From assembly GCA_964528575.1 (NCBI GenBank), contig CAZGTQ010000422.1, forward strand, positions 1-19,717: a stretch of 19,717 nt of DNA, written 5' to 3'. The translations under genes were made by a program, and so were the position numbers. The notes beneath the pieces were generated by a model. The model was not told the origin of the DNA, ran no database searches, and was given only the letters and a program-made list of their open reading frames with translations. This DNA is from CAZGTQ01 sp964528575 (GTDB taxonomy: Bacteria; Planctomycetota; UBA1135; GCA-002686595). The stretch's first letter is position 1, and each line of letters begins with the position of its first letter. Positions 1-6,260 of this stretch are shown here, one piece after another.

Positions 1-136
1 GGGCGGCTTCGACGCGGACGAGCGCTCGGCGCTGCTCGCGGCGGGCGCGACGCCCGTGCGGGTCGGGCCGCACGTGCTGCGCATCGAGACCGCGGCCGAG
101 GCCGCGCTCGCGATCGTCGCGGGCGCGCTCGCGTGA
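1..136 (+). CDS. rsmE: 16S rRNA (uracil-1498-N3)-methyltransferase RsmE, C-terminal end (partial)
   Basis: The gene enters from the left edge; only about 44 C-terminal residues are present, ending in TGA at 134-136. The visible peptide begins GGFDADERSALLAAGA and continues into a VRVGPHVLRIETAAEAAL stretch. This matches the end of the SPOUT-class RsmE family, where GPEGGF starts the AdoMet-binding trefoil knot and LGxxILRxETA closes it. RsmE methylates U1498 of 16S rRNA in assembled 30S subunits. The identification rests on this short but characteristic knot; the N-terminal PUA-like part lies outside the window. A 6-bp GC hairpin follows the stop immediately. Confidence 0.88.
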   Translation, partial: GGFDADERSALLAAGATPVRVGPHVLRIETAAEAALAIVAGALA

Positions 137-152
137 CCGCGGGGCTCCGCGG
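137..152 (+). terminator. GC-rich hairpin after rsmE, weak terminator candidate
   Basis: CCGCGG, a GGCT loop and CCGCGG directly follow the rsmE stop codon and can form a 6-bp stem with a 4-nt loop. There is no T-tract after it, so intrinsic termination is uncertain. The position between two convergent genes (rsmE and radC) favours a role in ending transcription. Confidence 0.35.
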
Positions 153-187
153 ACCCGTTGATCCGCAGTCGCGCTGCCCTCGGTGCC

Positions 188-214
188 CTCACCACTCGAT
201 TCTCACCACTCGAT
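188..214. repeat. 14-bp-period tandem duplication over the radC stop codon
   Basis: CTCACCACTCGAT occurs at 188-200 and again at 202-214. On the minus strand the second copy is the last codons and stop of radC (RIEW, stop), and the first copy repeats the same codons just past the stop in another frame. It looks like a small slippage or duplication event at the 3' end of the gene. Confidence 0.85.
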
Positions 215-997
215 GCGCTCGCGAATCGAGGCGTAGCGGCCGTCGCCGACGACGACGTGGTCGAGCAGCGGGACGCCGAGCAGGCGCCCCGCCTCCGCGA
301 GCCGGCGCGTGACCGTCAGATCCTCGTGGCTCGGCTCGGGGTCGCCGCTCGGGTGGTTGTGCACCGCGATCACCGCGGCCGCGCTCTCGCGGATCGCGGC
401 GCGGAAGAACTCGCGCGGGTGCACGAGGCTCGTCGTGAGCGTGCCCGCGCTCACCTGCACGCGCCGCCGCAGCCGGTGCTTGCCGTCGAGCAGGAGCGCG
501 TGGAACGTCTCGTGCCCCAGCCCGCGCAGCTCCGGACCGAGCAGCGCGTGCACGCTCTCGGCGCTCCTGAGCTGCGGCCGCGGCTCGCGCGCGCCGCGCT
601 CGACGCGGCGGCCGAGCTCGAACGCGGCGGCGACGCGCAGCGCGGCCGCGCGCGCGAGCCCCTCCGCGACGAGCTCCTCGGCGGGCGCGCACGCGAGCTC
701 GCGCAGCGGCCGCCCCGCGCCCAGCGCGACCGCGGTCGCGAGCGCGGCGGGCTCGACGCGGGCGCGCGAGGCGATCAGGAGCGCGAGCAGCTCGTCGTCG
801 GCCAGCCGCGCGAGGCCCGCGCCCGAGAGCCGGGGGCCGCGCGTGCAATTCTCGAACGGGGAGCGGGGAACGCCGCGCGCCGCTCGGGGCGACGCGCCCC
901 CGGAATCGGCGGCGGACTCGGCGGAGCGGCTCTGGGCGTTCTGCACGTTCGAAGGACAGCCCGGCGGCGCGCGGGTTTCGCTTCGTTCCACGGCCAT
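203..997 (-). CDS. radC: RadC-family JAB/MPN-domain protein
   Basis: The 264-residue product carries the JAMM metal site of RadC proteins. HETFH supplies Glu163, HNHPSGDPEPSHED supplies His213, His215 and Asp226, and the usual DHVVVGDGRY segment lies near the C-terminus. A degenerate helix-hairpin-helix region (LADDELLALLIA, about residues 65-76) precedes it, as in the family. RadC proteins were named for DNA repair, but their biochemical role is unresolved. The chosen ATG at 997 has only a weak upstream GA-rich stretch. Conservation begins near residue 55, so a later start is possible, and the first 50 residues (Ser/Arg/Glu-rich) may be untranslated. The gene converges on rsmE and is divergent from the small membrane-protein gene. 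The family call is secure; the start is not. Confidence 0.9.
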   Translation of the reverse strand: MAVERSETRAPPGCPSNVQNAQSRSAESAADSGGASPRAARGVPRSPFENCTRGPRLSGAGLARLADDELLALLIASRARVEPAALATAVALGAGRPLRELACAPAEELVAEGLARAAALRVAAAFELGRRVERGAREPRPQLRSAESVHALLGPELRGLGHETFHALLLDGKHRLRRRVQVSAGTLTTSLVHPREFFRAAIRESAAAVIAVHNHPSGDPEPSHEDLTVTRRLAEAGRLLGVPLLDHVVVGDGRYASIRERIEW

Positions 998-1186
998 TCT
1001 CGCGCGCACCGCGGTCGCAACGCGGCCGCGGCCGATGCGTGCGAGCGGGGTCGCGCGAGACGTTCTTGCATTTCTCCCAGTTCCGGGAAGCCTGCAAAAA
1101 GGCGGCCGTTGGAGGAAAGGATCTGTACACACTGCGCCGAAGGGACTATTGGCTCTAGTGCCTCTGCCCACGAAAGGAGCCCCAGC
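998..1186. other. Divergent intergenic region with an imperfect stem-loop
   Basis: This gap between radC (leftward) and the 41-residue membrane peptide (rightward) is less GC-rich than its surroundings from about 1060 on. TTGCA at 1066-1070 pairs with TGCAA at 1093-1097. An inner TCCC/GGGA stem (1075-1078 with 1085-1088) closes on a 6-nt AGTTCC loop, with mismatches between the two stems. The hairpin is followed by AAAAAGG on the plus strand. It could be a structured leader of the peptide mRNA or an operator. I could not assign a convincing -35/-10 pair. Confidence 0.45.
1173..1179 (+). promoter_or_regulatory. Strong Shine-Dalgarno sequence for the 41-residue peptide
   Basis: AAAGGAG lies 7 nt before the ATG at 1187. 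Most other starts in this window show no comparable match, so this site is good support that the very short reading frame is translated. Confidence 0.75.
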
Positions 1187-1312
1187 ATGGCAACAAGCTT
1201 GCTTATCTGTGTGCTCCTCCTCGTGGGGATTTGGGTGGCAGAAACCGTCTTGTTCCTCCTGAGCTACAGGGCGAGCGCTCGGGCCGAGAACGCTCGTACG
1301 AGCGGAACGTAA
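1187..1312 (+). CDS. 41-residue single-pass membrane peptide
   Basis: ATG at 1187, TAA at 1310-1312. The peptide begins MATSLLICVLLLVGIWVAE. It has one hydrophobic segment (about residues 4-26) followed by a polar tail rich in Arg, Ala and Ser, which predicts a small integral membrane protein with a basic tail. Support for translation comes from the AAAGGAG site 7 nt upstream and a perfect 14-bp terminator hairpin 66 nt downstream, so it looks like a self-contained single-gene unit. Codons such as GCA, ACA, CTT, TGT, ATT, GCT and CGT give a lower third-position GC than the neighbours; this suggests either recent acquisition or the relaxed codon use of a small gene. I recognise no family. It could also be an ORF inside a small RNA. 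Confidence 0.6.
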   Translation: MATSLLICVLLLVGIWVAETVLFLLSYRASARAENARTSGT

Positions 1313-1378
1313 CGCATTCCGTCTTCCAAACCTGTAGACGCCGAGGCGCCGGTGACCTCTCCTCACTCGGAGCCTCAC

Positions 1379-1412
1379 CAAACGACCGCGTGCGCAACCA
1401 CGCGGTCGTTTG
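1379..1412. terminator. Perfect 14-bp hairpin terminator, possibly bidirectional
   Basis: CAAACGACCGCGTG (1379-1392), loop CGCAAC (1393-1398) and CACGCGGTCGTTTG (1399-1412) form an uninterrupted stem. On the plus strand it ends in GTTTGCTTTCT, a short T-rich tail. It lies between the rightward peptide gene and the leftward operon ending at 1470, so it may serve both. The terminal A-T pairs provide a U-rich 3' arm in either direction. Confidence 0.82.
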
Positions 1413-1469
1413 CTTTCTAGGCGCGCCGCCGTCTCGCGCCGCGTCGGATCACGCTCGGACGGCCTCGAG

Positions 1470-2642
1470 TCACAGATCCTGCCGCAGGTCGTCGAGCGCG
1501 GTCGTCAGCTCGAAACCCCAGCGGCCGCGGAACGTCTGGGCGCACGAGCGCCCCGCGCCGCAGCCGGCGACGAGCTCGAACAGCAGCGCGTCGCCGTAGT
1601 TGCGCGCGAGGTGATCGACGAACGCGAGCGACTGCGCGTATGCGCGCCTGATCTCGTCCTGGTCGCTCCACGTCGCGAGCGAGCCCTCGAGGCGGTCGAG
1701 CGAGAACAGCGGCTCGCCCGCGAGCTGCGCGCGCGCCGTCGCGAGCGCGGACGCGGTGCCGCCCTCGAGCCACTGCGCGAGCCCCTCGTCGAGCCAGCCC
1801 GGCACGGCGTTGCCGCCGACTTCGCGCGTGAAGTAGTGCGCGAGCTCGTGGCGCAGCACGCGCCCCAGGCGCGAGCGCTCGCGGCCGAGATCGCGGACCG
1901 GGATGCGCACCGTGCCGTCGAACACGCCGCCGGCCCAGTCGCCCAGCCCGGTCAGCCGATCGAACTCCTCGTCGCGGTACAGCACGACGCGCACGCGCGG
2001 CTCGCCGGTCGCGACCGGATCGACGCCGAACAGCTCGCGGAAGTCCGCGTAGCCGCGCTCGAGCGCGTCGATCAGCGGCTGCGAGCCGTGCAGGATCTCG
2101 GCGCGGTCGCCGTCGTACGACAGCTCGAAGTTCTGCGACTGGTCGGACCAGAAGTCGCGTTCGACGGCGTGCTGCTCCCGCCAGCGCGCGAGCAGCTCGG
2201 CGAGGTCCTCCCGCTCCGCGTCGACGTCGACGGCTCGCGCCAGCGCCGCCAACGCGTCCTCCATGCGCCCCTCTTCCTGGAGCTCGCGCGCACGCCGCGC
2301 GAGCGCCTCCGCGAGGTTGTGCACGAACGCGGGGATCTCGGGGTGCGCCGCGACGCATGGCTCGAGCAGCCCGATCGCCCGCTCGTGCTCGCCCGCCGCC
2401 AGCGCCTCGGTCGCCTCGTTGTTCGCGCGGATCCAGCGCGGGTCGGCGCCGGGCGCGTCGAGGGGCAACGCGTCCGCCGGGATCGGGCGCCGGCCGCCCG
2501 GATCGGCCGGCTCGGGCTCGAGCGGCTCCGTCGGGGGCGGCTCCTCGGGTCCGTCCGCGCGCGCGTACCGGGCGACGACGTACCCGCCGCCGAGCACGGC
2601 GACGAGAGCGCACGCCGCGAGCAGCGTCCCGCGCGCGCTCAC
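1470..2642 (-). CDS. Membrane-anchored peptidase-MA-like metalloprotein
   Basis: 390 residues, with a GTG start (2642-2640) that overlaps the upstream TGA as GTGA. Residues about 4-25 (RGTLLAACALVAVLGGGYVV) form an N-terminal membrane anchor or uncleaved signal, followed by a Pro/Glu-rich linker. Residues about 65-150 are helical and TPR-like, with Ala/Glu-rich repeats. The C-terminal half carries a gluzincin site: HELAH at 265-269 and WLDEGLAQ with Glu286 as third ligand. That layout is typical of the peptidase MA-like (gluzincin) domains common in Planctomycetes. It probably acts on the periplasmic face of the inner membrane; the substrate is unknown. It is the last gene of the kinase/YkgJ operon and is followed by the hairpin at 1379-1412. 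Confident on the fold and metal site; protease activity is inferred. Confidence 0.8.
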   Translation of the reverse strand: MSARGTLLAACALVAVLGGGYVVARYARADGPEEPPPTEPLEPEPADPGGRRPIPADALPLDAPGADPRWIRANNEATEALAAGEHERAIGLLEPCVAAHPEIPAFVHNLAEALARRARELQEEGRMEDALAALARAVDVDAEREDLAELLARWREQHAVERDFWSDQSQNFELSYDGDRAEILHGSQPLIDALERGYADFRELFGVDPVATGEPRVRVVLYRDEEFDRLTGLGDWAGGVFDGTVRIPVRDLGRERSRLGRVLRHELAHYFTREVGGNAVPGWLDEGLAQWLEGGTASALATARAQLAGEPLFSLDRLEGSLATWSDQDEIRRAYAQSLAFVDHLARNYGDALLFELVAGCGAGRSCAQTFRGRWGFELTTALDDLRQDL

Positions 2643-3541
2643 GCCGCGCCCCCCGTGCCGTCCTGCGCGACTCCTCCGGCGACTCCTCCGGCGACTCCTC
2701 CGGCGACTTCTCCGGTGCCGTCCCCCGTGCCGATCCCGCGCGCGGCGAGCAGCGCGGGGAACGCGCCGTACGCCGCCGGGTAGCCCGTCTCCCGCTCGAT
2801 CGCGCGCACGCGCGCGAGGAAGCGCTCGTGTGCGCCCTCGAGCCGCTCGGCGGACCCCGCGTCGCAGAAGTACGAGCGGCACCCGAGCGGCCGCGCCACG
2901 CGCGCCGTGCAGCGGCCCGCGACGTGGTACGGACAGCGGCCCTGCGCCTCGGGCGCCGGCGCGTCGGGGTGGACCGCGGCGCAGTAGTCGGCCTCGAGCG
3001 CGGTCGCGAAGAGCATGTGCTCCGCCTCCTCGAACCGGCAGCACGTGCCGCGCTGCGTGCACACCGGGCTCGTGCTCGCGACGAGCGCGTCGAATTGCGC
3101 GTACAGCTCCTCGAGGCGCGCGAACGCGCGGATGCGCGTCGCGACGTCGACCTCGACCGCGATCCCCGGGCACACGGCGCGCGCGCGCTCGAACGCGTCC
3201 TCGTCGGCGAGCACGCTCGGCCAGAAAGGGAAGGTCGCGCAGTGCTCGGGCCGTTCCTCGTACACCGTGCACGTGTTGCGCCCCTCGAGCAGCGAGCAGC
3301 GGCCATCCCTCTCGCGCAGCGCGAGGCGCGCCTCGCCCGTCGCCGGATCGATGACCGTGCGCACGTGCTCGCGCTCGAACGCCTCGATGCTCGTGCCGAG
3401 GCGCGCGGCGAGCCGCTCGAGCTCCGCGCGTCCCGACAGCCACACGTGGCCCTCGCCGGCGCTGCAGCAGTGCCCGCAGCGGTGGCACGCGAAGCGGAAG
3501 GGCACGACGCCCGCGAGCCCCTTCTGGGCGGCGTTCGCCAT
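2639..3541 (-). CDS. Protein with two YkgJ-type cysteine-cluster domains
   Basis: 300 residues from ATG at 3541, with a GGGAG-containing stretch just upstream. The first domain has CHRCGHCC (Cys19, 22, 25, 26), then CSLLEGRNTCTVYEERPEHC and a later CPG. This is the YkgJ/UPF0153 zinc- or iron-chelating signature (CxxCxxCC, CxxxxxxxxCxIYxxRPxxCRxFP). A second, more degenerate cluster follows: CTQRGTCC, then GRCPYH and RCTARVARPLGCRSYFC. The family binds Zn or an Fe cluster; its function is unknown. The gene starts 14 nt after the kinase stop and its own stop overlaps the next start, so the three are very likely one operon. The C-terminus is a low-complexity Gly/Val/Ala tail made by a 12-bp tandem repeat. 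Confidence 0.82.
   Translation of the reverse strand: MANAAQKGLAGVVPFRFACHRCGHCCSAGEGHVWLSGRAELERLAARLGTSIEAFEREHVRTVIDPATGEARLALRERDGRCSLLEGRNTCTVYEERPEHCATFPFWPSVLADEDAFERARAVCPGIAVEVDVATRIRAFARLEELYAQFDALVASTSPVCTQRGTCCRFEEAEHMLFATALEADYCAAVHPDAPAPEAQGRCPYHVAGRCTARVARPLGCRSYFCDAGSAERLEGAHERFLARVRAIERETGYPAAYGAFPALLAARGIGTGDGTGEVAGGVAGGVAGGVAQDGTGGAA
2667..2714. repeat. Four 12-bp tandem repeats encoding a GGVA tail
   Basis: GCGACTCCTCCG occurs at 2667-2678, 2679-2690 and 2691-2702. A fourth copy at 2703-2714 has one change (GCGACTTCTCCG). Read on the minus strand, each unit adds four residues, giving EVAGGVAGGVAGGVA near the C-terminus of the YkgJ-like protein. The copy number can change without shifting frame. 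Confidence 0.9.
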
Positions 3542-3555
3542 CGGACCGCTCCCGC

Positions 3556-4608
3556 TCAGCGGCGCCGACCCCGGGGGCGCCGCCGCTCGCGCAGGTCCGC
3601 CTCGAAGTCGAGGCTCGCGCGCCCCTCGACCTGCGCGCGCACGTCGTCGATCAGCTGCGCCATCGTCTGGTACCGGTGCCCCGCTTCCTTGGCCATCATC
3701 TTCTCGATGAAGTAGTGCAGGTGCGGGCTCATGCCCCGGCTCTTGAGCTCGGGCGACGAGAGGTGCTCCATCACCTGCATCCGCATCAGCTCCTCGTCGT
3801 CCGAGCTCTCGAACGGCAGGCGGCCGACGACGACGTGGAAGAGCGAGACGCCCAGGCTGTAGATGTCCGAGCGCGTGTCGGCGAGCGCCGCGCCGCGCGC
3901 CTGCTCGGGCGAGAGATAAGCGACCGTGCCGACCGTCGAGTCCGTCGCGCTCGCCGCGCGCTGCGCGCCGCGCTCGGCCGCGAAGCCCAGGTCGATCAGC
4001 TTCACGGCGCCGTCGTTCGCGAGCATGATGTTGCCCGGCTTGACGTCGCGGTGGACGACGTGCTCGCGCTCGAGGTACTGCAGCACCTCGGCGACGGCGA
4101 GCACGATCGAGAGCGCCTCGTGCTCTTCGAAGCGCCGCCCCTCGTCGAGCAGCTCGAGCAGCGTGCGCCCTTCGACGAACTCCATCCGCGTGAAGTACGT
4201 CGCGCCGCTCTTCGCGACCCCCAGCCCCATGACCAGGTTCGGGTGGTCCAGCCGCTCGAGCAGGCGCGCCTCGGCGACGAACGCCAGACGCACCGAGTCG
4301 ACGGCGGCGCACTGCGGCTTGAGCACCTTGAGCGCGACGATCAGGTTCTTGCGCTTGTCGCGCGCGCGGAAGACGTCGGACGTCCCGCCCGACCCGGCGT
4401 GCTCGAGGATCTCGTAGCCGGGGATCTCGGGCATGAGCCCGGCCTGCGTGCGCCGCAGCCGCGCGATCTTCTCGCCGCTCCACCCGGCCTCGGCGAGCAG
4501 GTCGTCGAGAGCGCCCCCGGAACGCAACGCCGGGACGAGGGCTTCCGCCTGCGTGCGGTCCAGGTGTCCGCGGTGCACGAGCATCGCGAGGAACCGGACG
4601 TCATCCAT
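3556..4608 (-). CDS. Hanks-type serine/threonine protein kinase, soluble
   Basis: 350 residues from ATG 4608. An upstream in-frame ATG at 4686 is possible, but the codons between (CTA, CGA, CAA, GGA) look non-coding. The N-terminal 60 residues are a helical leader (RFLAMLVHRGHLDRTQAEAL). The kinase domain follows: glycine loop GSGGTSDVF at 72-80, Lys94 in VALK, Glu113 in the C-helix, HRDVKPGN at 186-193 with catalytic Asp188, DLG at 206-208 in place of DFG, VGTVAYLSPEQ at 226-236 and SDIYSLG at 247-253. It ends in an Arg-rich tail with no transmembrane segment or sensor domain, unlike PknB types, so it should be cytoplasmic. All catalytic residues are present. It heads the operon with the YkgJ-like and peptidase-MA proteins and is divergent from the Clp-like gene. 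Confidence 0.92.
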   Translation of the reverse strand: MDDVRFLAMLVHRGHLDRTQAEALVPALRSGGALDDLLAEAGWSGEKIARLRRTQAGLMPEIPGYEILEHAGSGGTSDVFRARDKRKNLIVALKVLKPQCAAVDSVRLAFVAEARLLERLDHPNLVMGLGVAKSGATYFTRMEFVEGRTLLELLDEGRRFEEHEALSIVLAVAEVLQYLEREHVVHRDVKPGNIMLANDGAVKLIDLGFAAERGAQRAASATDSTVGTVAYLSPEQARGAALADTRSDIYSLGVSLFHVVVGRLPFESSDDEELMRMQVMEHLSSPELKSRGMSPHLHYFIEKMMAKEAGHRYQTMAQLIDDVRAQVEGRASLDFEADLRERRRPRGRRR

Positions 4609-4831
4609 CTCTTGAGCCGAGAGTAGCGCGCGGAGGTGGCCTCGGCCACGCGGTCCGCGCGGTTCCGAGGGCTCGGCGCTGTGCATCGGCCCCGGCGCAG
4701 CGCGTTTCCAGCCCCAGTTCCCGATCCGCGCGGTCCCGGACCGAGATCGAGACCGCTTCAAGTCCGCGGGAACCGGCTTCCGAAGAAACCCGCGTCCCCG
4801 TCCCCCCTTCCTCGCGCCCCGTGTCCCCCCC
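4609..4831. other. Divergent region between kinase and Clp-like ATPase genes
   Basis: About 220 bp that should hold promoters for both directions. I see C-tracts and GC-rich short palindromes (for example GAGGTGGCCTCGGCCACGCGG) but no convincing -35/-10 pair, ribosome binding site or conserved RNA. Part of it could be coding if the kinase starts at 4686. Confidence 0.5.
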
Positions 4832-6124
4832 GTGCGCCCCGCGAAGCACCGCCGCGTCTTCAAGTACCTCGAGCTCGCCGACCGCTTCGTGCAGGTCCGC
4901 GTGCTCGAGCCCGGCTCCGCCGGCCTCGCGGTCGATCCGGGGACGAACCGCTCGGGCTACCGGCGGGCCGTGATCCGCGCCTGCCTCGACGAGTTCAGCG
5001 ACGACTTGCCCGCGAAGCTGCGCGCGCTGCACCCCGAGGCGCCCACCGCGGCCGAGGACGAGCTCTACGGCCTGTGCGTCGCCGTGAATCCGACGCTCGA
5101 GATCCGCGCCGTCGCCGTGCCCGAGCCGGCGCCCGCGACGGCCGCGGCGCCCGACCCGCGCGCGAGCGAGAGCGAGGCACGCTCGCGGCTGCGTCGCCGC
5201 GCGCGGCGTCTCGCGCGTCGGCTGCGCGAGCGCGTCGTCGGCCAGGACGAGGCGATCGACGCGCTGTCGGCGGCCGTGCGGCGCGCGGCGGCGGGCCTGG
5301 CGCGGGAGGACCGGCCGCTCGGGACGTTCCTGTTCGTCGGGCCGACGGGCACGGGCAAGACCGAGCTCGCGCGCGCGCTCGCCGACGAGCTGTTCGGCGA
5401 GCCTGCGGGCCTCGTGCGCGTCGACTGCGGCGAGTTCGCGCTCGCGCACGAGTACAACAAGCTGATCGGCGCGCCGCCGGGCTTCGTCGGCCACGAGGAG
5501 GGCGGCGTCCTGACCGAGGCGCTGCTGCGCGAGCCGCGCCGGGTCGTGCTGTTCGACGAGATCGAGAAGGCGCACGGCCGGCTGCACAACCTCCTGCTCG
5601 CCGTGCTCGACGACGGGCGCCTGACCGACAGCCGCGGCCGCCGCGTGGGGTTCGAGCAGACGTTCATCGTCCTGACGTCGAACGCGGGCGCGAGCGAGCT
5701 CGCGGCGGCGGGCGACCCGCTGGGCTTCGCACCCGCGGGGGTCGACCAGCGGACGGCGAGCGAGGTCGTGGGCCGCGCGCTGCGCGCCCGCTTCGCTCCG
5801 GAGTTCCTCGGCCGGCTCGATCGCGTCGTGACGTTCCGCGCGCTCGACGCTCGCGACGCGCGCCGGATCGCGGCCGCTCAGCTCGCCGAGCTCGCGGCGC
5901 GGGCGCGCCGGCGCGGCGCCCGCGTCGCGTTCACGACCGGCGTCGCCGCGTGGGTCGCCGCCCGCGGGCACGACGAGCGCACCGGCGCGCGCGAGATCCG
6001 GCGCGTGATCCAGAGCGCGATCGAGGCGCCCCTGGCCGACGCGCTGCTCGAAGGCGGCCGCGGGCGCGGCCTGCTGCGCGTCGCGATCCGCCGGGGCCGC
6101 CCGGCGGTCCTGCGGGCCGCCTGA
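4832..6124 (+). CDS. Single-ring Clp/Hsp100-type AAA+ ATPase with novel N-terminal domain
   Basis: 430 residues from GTG 4832; no ribosome binding site is visible. Residues 1-115 (VFKYLELADRFVQVRVLEPG onward) are not the Clp N-domain and I do not recognise them. Residues about 128-425 resemble the D2 module of ClpA/ClpB/ClpC: VVGQDEAI, Walker A GPTGTGKT (170-177), pore loop GAPPGFVGHEEGG with Phe218, Walker B LFDEIEKAH with Asp242/Glu243, sensor-1 Asn284 in TSNAG, and sensor-2 Arg387 in GAREIRR. A Leu-Gly-Phe at 297-299 falls where ClpA and ClpC carry the ClpP-docking IGL/VGF tripeptide. There is no D1 ring and no M-domain. It probably acts as a hexameric unfoldase or disaggregase. A parvulin gene follows in the same direction. 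The fold is certain; partner and substrate are unknown. Confidence 0.88.
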   Translation: MRPAKHRRVFKYLELADRFVQVRVLEPGSAGLAVDPGTNRSGYRRAVIRACLDEFSDDLPAKLRALHPEAPTAAEDELYGLCVAVNPTLEIRAVAVPEPAPATAAAPDPRASESEARSRLRRRARRLARRLRERVVGQDEAIDALSAAVRRAAAGLAREDRPLGTFLFVGPTGTGKTELARALADELFGEPAGLVRVDCGEFALAHEYNKLIGAPPGFVGHEEGGVLTEALLREPRRVVLFDEIEKAHGRLHNLLLAVLDDGRLTDSRGRRVGFEQTFIVLTSNAGASELAAAGDPLGFAPAGVDQRTASEVVGRALRARFAPEFLGRLDRVVTFRALDARDARRIAAAQLAELAARARRRGARVAFTTGVAAWVAARGHDERTGAREIRRVIQSAIEAPLADALLEGGRGRGLLRVAIRRGRPAVLRAA

Positions 6125-6260
6125 GGCCGAAGGCGCCCCGAGCGGCCCGAACGCGGGAAGATCGAGCGCGGCCGCGTCGTCTCGGGCGCCCCCGCGGCGA
6201 CCTCCGATTCGGCTGCCGGATTCGGCTCCCGGGCCGATATCCTGCCCCGCCGCGCCCGCC
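6125..6260 (+). promoter_or_regulatory. Leader of the parvulin gene with a 9-bp direct repeat and a possible -10 element
   Basis: GATTCGGCT occurs at 6206-6214 and 6219-6227 (13-bp period). GCCGATATCCTG follows at about 6234-6244, in which TATCCT (6238-6243) could be a -10 hexamer 17 bp before the ATG. No matching -35 is evident. A similar GCCGACAAT precedes the start at 18714. Confidence 0.3.

Noticed and set aside
158..1262. Several long frames antisense to radC
   Set aside because: Their Arg/Ala-rich low-complexity products overlap the JAMM-containing radC frame. Only the last 41 codons of the frame ending at 1312 have independent support.
1109..1412. Possible RNase P RNA or tmRNA, suggested by GGAGGAAAGG near 1111 and a strong terminator
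   Set aside because: The GAGGAAAG match is not followed by the conserved TCCGGGC, there is no ACAGAA-type 3' partner, and no tRNA-like end with CCA is seen. A short translated peptide fits better.
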